A stretch of DNA of 10,348 nucleotides from Acidobacteriaceae bacterium (GTDB lineage: Bacteria > Acidobacteriota > Terriglobia > Terriglobales > Acidobacteriaceae). The stretch is taken from assembly GCA_003135495.1 (NCBI GenBank), contig PLBX01000291.1:1-10348 (forward strand), read 5' to 3'. Positions 1-6,074 of the stretch are shown one piece after another. The position numbers were made by a program, and so were the translations under genes. Numbering within the stretch: position 1 is the stretch's first letter; each line of letters starts with the position of its first letter. The notes beneath the pieces were generated by a model. That model ran no database searches and had not been told where the DNA came from. It worked only from the letters and a program-made list of their open reading frames with translations.

Positions 1-1430
1 GAACGCGAGCCCGCGGCGTGGCGTAGTTCCTGGCGCAGCACCGCCGACTCGATTCCCAGTCGATGCGAGATCTCGTTGGCCCACTCGTCGCGCACAATGC
101 GGCTGGGCACGCGTTGAATGTGCGGCAGCAGATAATTCAAGGCCTTCACTTTGCCTTCGGGAGTGCGAGCGGGGAACAATGAACGCGAGCGCTCGATCAG
201 GTAATCGAAATATTTCTGTGAGTGGGAAAGCGCCTCGCCATATGTTGCTGCGCCCTTGCGCCGAATAAACAGGTCAGGATCGAAGCCGGCCTCCAGGGTG
301 AGAACCTTGATCTGGAACTCTTCGCTCACCAGCAGCGCCAGCGAACGCTCAGCCGCCGCGGCACCGGCGGTGTCGGGATCGAAATTCACCACGATGTTCT
401 TGCTGAAGCGTCCCAGCAGCCGCGCTTGCAACTCGGTGAACGCCGTGCCGGAACTGGCGATCACGTTGCGAAAGCCCGCGGTGTACACCGAGATGCAATC
501 CATCTGGCCTTCGACCACGATGGAGTAGTCGAGCTTACGAATCGCCTCTTTAGCATTGTCCAGATTGAAAAGCACTCGCGACTTCGAGTAGATCGGCGTC
601 TCCGGAGAATTCAGATATTTTGGGCCCGCCTTCTCGTCGGTAGCAAGCGTGCGCGCGGTGAAGCCAATGACCTTTCCTTGATCGTTGCAGATCGGAAACA
701 TGACACGATTGCGGAACTTAGAGTAGATAGCGGCCGGCTGCGAGGTACGCGCTTCTGGCTGCGGGCCAGCACTACCCCCAAACTTGTCATCCTGAGCGGA
801 GCGAAGGACCTGCTTTTGCCGAGAGCTGACAGCTGACGGCTGAGCGCTGCTCTCCTTCCACGAGAACAGCCCGCTCTCCCGCAACAGCTCTTCATCAAAC
901 TCGCGTCGTAGCGCATCTCGCAGCAGGAATCCGGAATCCGGCGCATAGCCGATGCGAAAGCGATCAATCATCTCCGCATCCAGGCCGCGTCCTTTTAGAT
1001 ACTCGCGGGCAGTCGCGCCTTCGGGACGCCGCAGGCATTCTTGAAAGAACGCGGTCGCGCGAACATGCACATCGAGCAACGCCATCCGAACCTGAGCGTC
1101 GCGAGCCTCCGCCGGACTGGAAAAACTGACCTTCGGCATCGGCACGCCCAGCTTGTGCGCAACCAGGCGAAGAGCCTCCGGGAATGTGATGTTCTCGACT
1201 TTCTGAACGAAAGTGAATACATCGCCCGACTCTCCACACCCAAAACAATGAAAAAATTGCCGCGTAGCATGCACCGAAAACGACGGCGTCTTCTCGGGAT
1301 GAAACGGGCACAGCCCGGAAAAATTCTGCGCCCCCGCCTTCCGCAGCTTGACGTAATCGCCCACAATGCGGACGATGTCCGCCTGCTGCTTGAGCGACTC
1401 TTTGAAGTTATCGGAAGAAGTCGAGTTCAT
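1..1430 (-). CDS. dnaG: DNA primase DnaG, N-terminal 476 residues (3' end outside window)
   Basis: DnaG synthesises the RNA primers for chromosome replication, acting with the replicative helicase at the fork. Reading from the ATG at 1428-1430 gives one uninterrupted frame of 476 codons that runs off the left edge. The N-terminal CHC2 zinc finger is visible (C41, H44, C62, C65, in CPFH and CFGC). It is followed by the RNA-polymerase core with RNRVMFPI near 240-247 and KYLNSPET near 271-278. The TOPRIM motifs are VVEGQMD (E308, D311) and NFDPDTAG (D351, D353). The helicase-binding C-terminus is missing because the window ends. About 45 residues (roughly 192-236) sit between the end of the N-terminal core and YSKFRNRVMFPI, where E. 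coli has only about ten. This insert is Ser/Gln/Ala-rich and includes VLRSAQDD, the translation of a dispersed repeat. Outside it the family motifs are intact, so the gene is probably functional. No clear Shine-Dalgarno site precedes the ATG. The start is chosen because it gives the normal distance to the zinc finger. Confidence 0.96.
   Translation of the reverse strand, partial: MNSTSSDNFKESLKQQADIVRIVGDYVKLRKAGAQNFSGLCPFHPEKTPSFSVHATRQFFHCFGCGESGDVFTFVQKVENITFPEALRLVAHKLGVPMPKVSFSSPAEARDAQVRMALLDVHVRATAFFQECLRRPEGATAREYLKGRGLDAEMIDRFRIGYAPDSGFLLRDALRREFDEELLRESGLFSWKESSAQPSAVSSRQKQVLRSAQDDKFGGSAGPQPEARTSQPAAIYSKFRNRVMFPICNDQGKVIGFTARTLATDEKAGPKYLNSPETPIYSKSRVLFNLDNAKEAIRKLDYSIVVEGQMDCISVYTAGFRNVIASSGTAFTELQARLLGRFSKNIVVNFDPDTAGAAAAERSLALLVSEEFQIKVLTLEAGFDPDLFIRRKGAATYGEALSHSQKYFDYLIERSRSLFPARTPEGKVKALNYLLPHIQRVPSRIVRDEWANEISHRLGIESAVLRQELRHAAGSR
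785..844 (+). repeat. Dispersed repeat copy inside dnaG, with adjoining heptamer tandem repeat
   Basis: Positions 785-812 read TGTCATCCTGAGCGGAGCGA followed by AGGACCTG. The same unit, diverged, occurs at 1623-1640, inverted at 1776-1793 and inverted at 8261-8286. Next to it AGCTGAC is repeated at 824-830 and 831-837, followed by the related GGCTGAG at 838-844. The whole stretch lies in frame within dnaG, in the linker before the RNA-polymerase core motif. In dnaG orientation part of it is translated as VLRSAQDD. From general knowledge, both sequence types are common short dispersed sequences in acidobacterial genomes. The claim that this copy moved into the gene is inference. Confidence 0.75.
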
Positions 1431-1571
1431 TGGAGGTGCACACTGCTTCAGTAGTGATTATGAGGGCTGAAGGAGCTGGCGGAATATAGCTTTGATGGTA
1501 TTGCTGTGGGAAACGTGTGGATTACCAGCCTTGATCGTTCACGCCATTGGAAAAGTGCGCAGTTCTACTCA

Positions 1572-1609
1572 GCATCCGCCTTTCCGCTCGGCATCCGCTT
1601 TTCCCCTCG
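1572..1609. repeat. Short tandem repeat, two 19-bp units
   Basis: Two adjacent 19-bp units (1572-1590 and 1591-1609) share the pattern GCATCCGCyTTTCCsCTCG and differ at two positions. A truncated third unit (GCAATCC) follows at 1610-1616. The array sits immediately left of the inverted-repeat element that begins at 1623. No coding or regulatory role can be read from it. Confidence 0.6.
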
Positions 1610-1622
1610 GCAATCCACTCTT

Positions 1623-1793
1623 TGTCATGCTGAGCGCAGCAGGGCGATTCGCGAAGCGAATCTCCCTGCGGGGTCGAAGCACCCCTGCTCCCTCCCGAAT
1701 CTTTCATCCGAGGCACCATCCCTCACGCAGTATTGCAGGGCCTAGGGTCGCATCTCTTCGCTTCGTGAAGAGAATGCTGCGCTCAGGTTGACA
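1623..1793. mobile_element. MITE-like element with terminal inverted repeats
   Basis: The left end TGTCATGCTGAGCGCAGC (1623-1640) and the right end GCTGCGCTCAGGTTGACA (1776-1793) are inverted copies matching at 16 of 18 positions, and together they bound 171 bp. Inside the left end, 1639-1669 forms a hairpin: GCAGGG, one mismatch, then GATTCGC, a GAA loop and the complementary arm. Inside the right end TCTCTTC (1753-1759) pairs with GAAGAGA (1767-1773). No transposase or convincing protein is encoded, so if mobile it would move non-autonomously. No clear target-site duplication is visible beyond a possible TT. Alternatively, it may be two independent copies of a REP-like unit that happen to face each other. 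Confidence 0.55.
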
Positions 1794-1854
1794 TTTGATG
1801 GGGAAGGCTTGCCAAGCTGTCATCACTTCCAAATTAGTTGGATCCTCGCAGCTG

Positions 1855-1900
1855 CAAAAAAACAAATGCGGCCCGGACCAGCCACCCAAGCCGCATTGTT
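1855..1900 (-). terminator. Intrinsic terminator, minus strand
   Basis: On the minus strand AACAATGCGGC (1900-1890) pairs with GCCGCATTTGTT (1872-1861), giving an 11-bp stem with one bulged base and a 17-nt loop. The 3' arm runs directly into seven T residues (plus-strand A-tract 1856-1862). This is a textbook Rho-independent terminator on the minus strand. The plus strand has no T-tract after the stem, so the direction is clear. It lies about 425 bp upstream of the dnaG start and no minus-strand protein gene precedes it. The transcript it ends is therefore probably the structured RNA proposed at 1855-2149. Confidence 0.75.
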
Positions 1901-2149
1901 ATCGCGGACGTTCTGACTGCTGTCTTTCGCCGAAGCGAAAGATCATCGCGCAACGTCGCTCCGAAGAGCGCCACGCGTCCGATGACACCCTCAAGCTCGC
2001 GCTTCAGGGTTATGATTCGGCATTTCCGTCTCTCTTTTCAGAAAGACGTCCGAGGAGGCCGCTAAGCCCGGGCACCAACGCACTGGACATGCGCCGATTT
2101 TTCCCCCGGTGATTCACTCTCGAGAAAATCACCGGCAACGCCGAATCAT
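1855..2149 (-). ncRNA. Candidate structured non-coding RNA, family not recognised
   Basis: Read on the minus strand, this segment is a chain of strong stems. A 12-bp closing helix pairs 2149-2138 with 2023-2012 (AUGAUUCGGCGU with AUGCCGAAUCAU). It encloses a 9-bp hairpin (2135-2106) and a hairpin with a GAAA loop (2048-2027). Next comes ACCCU/AGGGU with an inner AAGC/GCUU stem and a GCGA loop (2010-1987). Then a CGGACG/CGUCCG helix (1981-1976 with 1910-1905) encloses two hairpins capped by C(UUCG)G tetraloops (1970-1957 and 1941-1924). The intrinsic terminator follows. The tetraloops have their stable form only on the minus strand, in agreement with the terminator. I found no hallmarks of tmRNA, RNase P, SRP or 6S RNA. 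The 5' end and promoter are uncertain. GATAAT at 2216-2211 (minus) is a weak -10 candidate, which would make the transcript about 350 nt. Confidence 0.55.
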
Positions 2150-2366
2150 TGTCGCAGCAGTTTCAGAACATCTCACGCTTTGACTGAAGACACTTTGCTG
2201 CAGTTGAGAAATTATCGCAACCGCAAATTGCGGCTTCGTTGTGTAAAAACTGTGGAGCGGCGCAACTTCCTGTGGAAGGGAAAGGAAAAAGAGGGCTTTA
2301 TTCCCGTGGACCATTGTCGCGGCCTTTGATGTGGGTCGCCACCGTTTGCTGCCGTACAATACGCCA
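2150..2366. other. Intergenic region upstream of ruvA
   Basis: No protein gene can be supported here. The one clear local structure is the near-perfect palindrome CCGCAAATTGCGG at 2221-2233 (six-base arms around one A), which could be a protein-binding site. It lies about 135 bp upstream of ruvA and about 75 bp upstream of the start of the structured segment on the minus strand. No LexA-type box could be recognised. Confidence 0.4.
2355..2360 (+). promoter_or_regulatory. Possible -10 element of a leaderless ruvA transcript
   Basis: TACAAT at 2355-2360 resembles a sigma-70 -10 hexamer and ends six bases before the ruvA ATG. Transcription would then begin at or within a base or two of the start codon. 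There is no Shine-Dalgarno sequence between them, which fits a leaderless mRNA. No good -35 hexamer is found at 16-18 bp; TTGATG at 2326-2331 is 23 bp away. The assignment is tentative. Confidence 0.3.
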
Positions 2367-2951
2367 ATGATTGCGCACCTTCGCGGGAGCCTGCTGGCGA
2401 AACGCCCGAACCAGGCGATTGTTGAAGCTCACGGCGTGGGCTACGATGTCACCATCAGCGTGCCCACTTTTTCGGAGCTCCCGGCGACGGGCGCTGAAGT
2501 TGCCCTCCACATTCACACCCACGTTCGCGAAGACGCGCTAAGCCTCTACGGATTTCTGCGTCTTGGCGAAAAGCAACTTTTTGAAAAGCTGCTGACCGTG
2601 AGCGGAATCGGCCCGAAGCTGGCGATTACTATTCTTAGCGGGATGCCTGCCGATGAGATGGTTGGAGCGATTCGCGGTGGCGACCTGGCGCGGCTTACAC
2701 GCATTCCCGGAATCGGCAAAAAAACCGCGGAGCGCATGGTGCTCGAACTCCGAGACAAGCTGCCGGTGCAGTCTGGGTCGGAAACCGCTACAGCGCTTGC
2801 AACTCCTATGGAAGAAGACGTGGTTTCAGCCTTGGTGAATCTTGGATATCAACGTGCCGCAGCAGAAAAGGCTTTACAAGCAGTGCGCGGAAAAAATGCT
2901 CAGAGTTTTGAATTGTTGTTTCGCGAAGCGCTGGGCACGCTTTCGAAGTGA
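2367..2951 (+). CDS. ruvA: Holliday junction branch migration protein RuvA
   Basis: RuvA binds four-way DNA junctions as a tetramer and loads the RuvB motor for branch migration in recombinational repair. The 194-aa product starts MIAHLRGSLL, the normal RuvA N-terminus, and is close to the usual length of about 200. The OB-fold domain covers roughly 1-63 and contains VREDALSLYGF, with the acidic pin at E55 and D56. Two helix-hairpin-helix motifs follow: TVSGIGPKLA near 77-86 and RIPGIGKKTAERM near 112-124. The C-terminal RuvB-contacting three-helix domain is at about 148-194. An upstream in-frame GTG at 2331 would add twelve residues, but the ATG at 2367 matches family N-termini. Neither ruvB nor ruvC is next to it: downstream is a convergent unrelated gene. 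ruvA is therefore apparently transcribed alone here. Confidence 0.96.
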   Translation: MIAHLRGSLLAKRPNQAIVEAHGVGYDVTISVPTFSELPATGAEVALHIHTHVREDALSLYGFLRLGEKQLFEKLLTVSGIGPKLAITILSGMPADEMVGAIRGGDLARLTRIPGIGKKTAERMVLELRDKLPVQSGSETATALATPMEEDVVSALVNLGYQRAAAEKALQAVRGKNAQSFELLFREALGTLSK

Positions 2952-2960
2952 AGGCGCTTA

Positions 2961-2996
2961 ATTGCCGACGAGTTTATTGCCGATCTCAATTGCCGA
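2961..2996. repeat. Octamer ATTGCCGA repeated three times
   Basis: ATTGCCGA occurs at 2961-2968, 2976-2983 and 2989-2996, just after the ruvA stop. The third copy overlaps the last codons of the convergent minus-strand gene. Spacing is 15 and 13 bp. The copies could be binding sites or simple duplications. Nothing in the sequence distinguishes these. Confidence 0.4.
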
Positions 2997-3279
2997 CAAA
3001 ACGCAGATATAAGTCGCGATCATCGCGACATAGCTCGGCCATGCTTTTTACTTTCGTCCAAGCCTCAAGCTGGGTATCATCGCGGACTCTGTCTTTTACT
3101 CGATCCCAGTCCTTAAGGAACGCTGCCATTTGCAGATGATTAAATACCGTTTTTCCAAATAGATCGATGCCGCCTAGCAGCGCGAAATCACCATTCACGG
3201 AGTCGGGAAGTACGCCATTCAGAATCACCCACTCACTGCGTTCGCCGAGATCGTCTTCCAGTTTTACGATCAGTGACAT
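2986..3279 (-). CDS. Hypothetical protein, 97 aa
   Basis: I do not recognise this protein. The chosen start is the ATG at 3277-3279 (MSLIVKLEDD), preceded on the minus strand by GGTGAG a few bases upstream, a reasonable ribosome-binding site. A TTG start at 3318 would add 13 residues but has no such support. The product is soluble-looking and acidic, with no signal peptide or membrane helix. It ends in a charged stretch containing ELCRDDRDLYLRF. A segment near residues 50-85 (HLQMAAFLKDWDRVKDRVRD) is predicted by eye to be helical and amphipathic. It lies between ruvA (convergent) and the minus-strand histidine kinase whose stop is 137 bp upstream, so it could be read from its own promoter or from the kinase transcript. 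Its coding status is likely, and its function is unknown. Confidence 0.6.
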   Translation of the reverse strand: MSLIVKLEDDLGERSEWVILNGVLPDSVNGDFALLGGIDLFGKTVFNHLQMAAFLKDWDRVKDRVRDDTQLEAWTKVKSMAELCRDDRDLYLRFVGN

Positions 3280-3336
3280 GGCTGCCTCACCAAAGGAATG
3301 CAACGCTACTGGCCGCAATGTAACAGCCTCGGAGAG

Positions 3337-3397
3337 CGTTGTCCAAGGCCAAACGCGTATCCGAAGTAACCGCTAACGTAACCGCCAAGGGACAACG
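3337..3397. repeat. Inverted repeat with internal direct repeat
   Basis: CGTTGTCC (3337-3344) and GGACAACG (3390-3397) are perfect 8-bp inverted arms enclosing 45 bp. Inside, GTAACCGC is directly repeated at 3366-3373 and 3378-3385. The structure lies between the end of the kinase gene and the start of the 97-aa gene, both on the minus strand. It could be a hairpin in their shared transcript or a regulatory site for the smaller gene. No T-tract follows, so it is not an intrinsic terminator. Confidence 0.4.
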
Positions 3398-3415
3398 GAT
3401 TACGACCCGCCGATC

Positions 3416-5683
3416 TCAAGCTTCGGCCACTTGCGTGCCGTGTTGGAAGTGGTATTGAAGAATCTTTGCCGCTAGTGCTGCATTGATTCCGTGGCCCGGA
3501 GCCATCGAGCGCACCACCTCTCCTCGGCAGATAACTTCGGTAGCCGCGATTCCCGCAATTTCCGGCGGAAGCACCAGCTTGATCTCTACCTGGACGTTCG
3601 GATGCAAGAATTCCTGACCTTGAAACAGCACTCCCGAGCGACTGATGTTCTGGGTCGTGCCCGCTCGCCAGCTCTCCTCCCCCAACGGGCGATACCGCAA
3701 CGGAATCTGCAGATGAAAGCGGCGGGCACGAAATGGCGGGACCTTCTTTTCCGCGCGAACGGTCGAGCCTTTGCCGATCGACGTTTCCGAATCCTGCGGT
3801 ATCGGTTCCGAATCCAGAACCTCGCGTACCCGATCTTTTAATAATGGGAGGCTGAACGGCTTTTGCAGCAAGTTGATCTTCGGATCCAACATGCCATCGT
3901 GTCCGATTGCATTTTCCGTGTAGCCCGACATGTAGATCACGCGAAGGTTTGGAAGCAGGCGCGTGATCTGTGTTGCCAACTCGCGCCCGTTCATTCCCGG
4001 CATGATCACATCGGTCAGAAGAAGATCAATCTCACCCTGATGGCCGTCAACAATTTGAAGGGCGGCGGCTCCGTCCTCAGCTTCCAGAATTTTATAGCCC
4101 TGATTTTCGAGATACTGCCGTGCCAAACGCCGTAAATTTATTTCATCCTCAACCAGCAGGATCGTCTCCTGCCCGCGATCGACGCGCGGAAGGCCCAGAG
4201 AATCCTGTACCGAGGCTGCATCTTCGTGCCCTTCAACTCGCGGAAAGTAGGCACGGAAGTGCGTTCCCCGCTGCGGCTGGCTGTCTACAAAAATGTAGGC
4301 GCCACTCTGTTTCAACACGCCATATACGGTGGAGAGCCCAAGTCCCGTACCCTTCGCGCCTTTCGTAGTAAAGAAAGGCTCGAAGATTCGCGTCTGCGTT
4401 TCGATATCCATGCCCACGCCCGTATCACTGATAGCAAGCATCACGTAGTCGCCCGGAATGATGGGGCTGTGCATGCGCGCAAAGCTTTCGTCGAGAGCGA
4501 CGTTGGCGGTTTCGATGGTCAGTTTCCCGCCTTGCGGCATGGCATCGCGCGCGTTGACGGCAAGATTCATAATCACTTGATCGATCTGTCCAGGATCGGC
4601 GCGGACCGCTCCCAGAGCGGGCCCCGGCACCATCACGAGATCTATGTCCTCGCCAATCATGCGAGTCAGCATTTTCAAATTCTCAGCTACGACCTCGTTC
4701 ATGTCGAGCACCTTCGGAGTAAGCATCTGTTTGCGGCTGAAGGCGAGCAACTGCCGCGTAAGCGATGTCGCGCGCTGCGTAGCATTGGAGATCTCCTGCG
4801 CGGGACCCCGCAAACGCGGATCGGGACCCAGACGTTCCAGAAGAAATTCCGAGTATCCGGAAATCACCATCAACAGGTTATTAAAATCGTGGGCAATGCC
4901 TCCGGCGAGGCGCCCGATGGCTTCCATCTTTTGCGCTTGTCGTAGTTGCATCTCGAGAATTCGGGTTTCAGTTACGTCCTCGATAAAAATCTCGAAGCTG
5001 CCTCCCGCTTTACCGTTCGGAATGGAGCGGCCTGAGATGCGAGCCACTATGGCTGCGCCGTCTTTGCGCACGCAATCGGTGGTCAGGTCATTGAATTCCT
5101 TACGCGCGTGAAAGTAGTCTGCGGTTTGGAACCACTGCTGCGCGTCCGCATACAGGCTTCCCAGATGCCTGCCCGTAAGCTCATCGGCGCTGCCATATCC
5201 AAACATCGCCACCAGCGCCGGATTCGCATTCTGTAGAATTCCATGCGCGTCGCAGCGACAGATGCCGTAGGGCGCATTCATTACCAGCGAACGGAAGTTG
5301 CTTTCAGATCGCCGGAGGCTCTCTTGCGTGGCCCGCAGCGCGGCGTTGAACCAGCAAATCAACAGCGCAACCGCAAAAAATAAAACGAGGTGCGCGATCG
5401 CTTTGTGATACTCGCTCGGAGTCTGTTCACCGGTTAACGAATAGTAGGCGCTTACGGTGAGAGCAAAGGAAGTTGCGGCAAGCCCAGGTTTCCATCCTCC
5501 GTACCATGCGCTGACCATCACCGCCACGGCGAACACAACCAGGCGGCTCTCCGCGATATCGGAGAAAAATAAGGTCGGAATCAACGCGAGAAGGGTGCTG
5601 AGGAGAGCAACTCCATAGCGCAATATTGGCGCGCGCGACGGAGCTACGACCAGGCTGCGGATGAGGGGGAGTTTCATTCGCAT
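3416..5683 (-). CDS. Membrane hybrid histidine kinase: 4 TM, PAS, HisKA/HATPase, receiver, PilZ
   Basis: This 755-aa sensor kinase should autophosphorylate on histidine and pass the phosphate to its own receiver. Four hydrophobic helices (about 22-40, 47-63, 66-82, 95-116) resemble the KdpD-like DUF4118 membrane module. A PAS domain spans about 125-240. The H-box is AHDFNNLL with H265. The ATP-binding domain shows N377 (NLAVNARDAM), DTGVGM at 420-425, FEPFFTTKG at 434-442 and GTGLGLSTV at 445-453. The receiver (about 507-623) has D513, phospho-acceptor D558, S586 and K608, all the expected residues. After a charged linker comes a PilZ domain (about 652-745) with the N679-x-S681-x-x-G684 motif. 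The second Arg of the usual RRxxxR cyclic-di-GMP motif appears to be Gln659 (RRFHLQ), so ligand binding is doubtful. No DNA-binding output is present and no separate regulator gene is adjacent. The ATG at 5683 is used, although an ATG two codons later is equally possible, and neither has an obvious Shine-Dalgarno site. Confidence 0.92.
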   Translation of the reverse strand: MRMKLPLIRSLVVAPSRAPILRYGVALLSTLLALIPTLFFSDIAESRLVVFAVAVMVSAWYGGWKPGLAATSFALTVSAYYSLTGEQTPSEYHKAIAHLVLFFAVALLICWFNAALRATQESLRRSESNFRSLVMNAPYGICRCDAHGILQNANPALVAMFGYGSADELTGRHLGSLYADAQQWFQTADYFHARKEFNDLTTDCVRKDGAAIVARISGRSIPNGKAGGSFEIFIEDVTETRILEMQLRQAQKMEAIGRLAGGIAHDFNNLLMVISGYSEFLLERLGPDPRLRGPAQEISNATQRATSLTRQLLAFSRKQMLTPKVLDMNEVVAENLKMLTRMIGEDIDLVMVPGPALGAVRADPGQIDQVIMNLAVNARDAMPQGGKLTIETANVALDESFARMHSPIIPGDYVMLAISDTGVGMDIETQTRIFEPFFTTKGAKGTGLGLSTVYGVLKQSGAYIFVDSQPQRGTHFRAYFPRVEGHEDAASVQDSLGLPRVDRGQETILLVEDEINLRRLARQYLENQGYKILEAEDGAAALQIVDGHQGEIDLLLTDVIMPGMNGRELATQITRLLPNLRVIYMSGYTENAIGHDGMLDPKINLLQKPFSLPLLKDRVREVLDSEPIPQDSETSIGKGSTVRAEKKVPPFRARRFHLQIPLRYRPLGEESWRAGTTQNISRSGVLFQGQEFLHPNVQVEIKLVLPPEIAGIAATEVICRGEVVRSMAPGHGINAALAAKILQYHFQHGTQVAEA

Positions 5684-5848
5684 AGAAAATTGATGCTAAA
5701 CGCTCACGATGACGGGCGCGAGTTACAACAGTTCAACTCGCAATAGCGGCCTATTGGCCAGAGGTACAACCTATGAGGACAGGCCAGTGCCCTCAAAAGA
5801 ACCGATATGGAAGAAACGGGAAAAGCCGTGTCCACAGCCTAATCTCAG

Positions 5849-6016
5849 ATGCCGTTTGCCCCAAACTCGCTTGTGCAGAATCGTGCGGACGAACCTAGTC
5901 CTACAACAGCGCTTGCATCAGCGCACCGCAACATTGAAACTAACGGGACACTAAAAGCGGCAAAAGAGCTCACAACATTAACTATTGATATAAGACATAA
6001 CGAAACAGAGACATAA
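5849..6016 (+). CDS. Doubtful small ORF, 55 aa
   Basis: ATG at 5849 opens 55 codons ending in TAA at 6014-6016, with an ordinary-looking composition (Thr/Ala/Glu/Asn-rich, starting MPFAPNSLVQ). No ribosome-binding site precedes the ATG and no domain, signal peptide or membrane segment is visible. It lies 58 bp upstream of nadD on the same strand. It may simply be a chance ORF in the leader or promoter region. Confidence 0.2.
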   Translation: MPFAPNSLVQNRADEPSPTTALASAHRNIETNGTLKAAKELTTLTIDIRHNETET

Positions 6017-6020
6017 CAAA

Positions 6021-6041
6021 ACGTTCGGCAGGCGCGAACGT
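6021..6041. promoter_or_regulatory. Inverted repeat upstream of nadD, possible operator or leader hairpin
   Basis: ACGTTCG (6021-6027) and CGAACGT (6035-6041) are perfect 7-bp arms around a 7-bp spacer, 33 bp upstream of the nadD start codon. This could be a repressor-binding site or a small hairpin in the 5' leader. It is not the Gram-positive LexA pattern, which has the half-sites in the opposite order with a 4-bp gap. No regulator can be named. Confidence 0.4.
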
Positions 6042-6074
6042 GAAGATGAAATGGCGCGCGGGAAATAATCGCAA

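Larger units (their letters stand above)
5684..6074. other. Divergent intergenic region between kinase gene and nadD
   Basis: This 391-bp stretch separates the minus-strand kinase from plus-strand nadD and must contain promoters for both, but no convincing sigma-70 pair could be assigned. AT-rich sequence at 5978-5999 (with TTGATA at 5985-5990 and TATAAG at 5989-5994) is the most promoter-like part for nadD. Longer ORFs here are basic and low in plausibility. A 55-codon ORF at 5849-6016 is listed separately. Confidence 0.4.

Noticed and set aside
723..860. Frameshift or pseudogene in dnaG at the repeat
   Set aside because: The minus-strand frame is continuous from the ATG at 1430 to the window edge, with all motifs in order on both sides.
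1492..2112. Several overlapping ORFs of 60-105 codons upstream of dnaG on both strands
   Set aside because: They run through repeats and hairpins, lack ribosome-binding sites, have no recognisable domains and contradict each other in frame; the DNA is better explained as repeats and structured RNA.
1855..2149. Known RNA identities for the structured segment: tmRNA, RNase P RNA, SRP RNA, 6S RNA
   Set aside because: There is no CCA/T-arm end or tag frame, no GAGGAAAGTCCGGGC-type RNase P core, no SRP Alu/GNAR core, and the stems are sequential hairpins rather than the rod of 6S RNA.
2961..2996. Short CRISPR-like array
   Set aside because: Repeats are only 8 bp with 5-7 bp between them, and there are no cas genes nearby.
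5709..5954. 81-codon plus-strand ORF between the kinase gene and nadD
   Set aside because: It is highly basic with a random-looking composition and has no ribosome-binding site or domain. It overlaps a second ORF in another frame.
6021..6041. LexA (SOS) box upstream of nadD
   Set aside because: The half-sites are in the opposite order and spacing from CGAAC-N4-GTTCG, and nadD is not an SOS gene.
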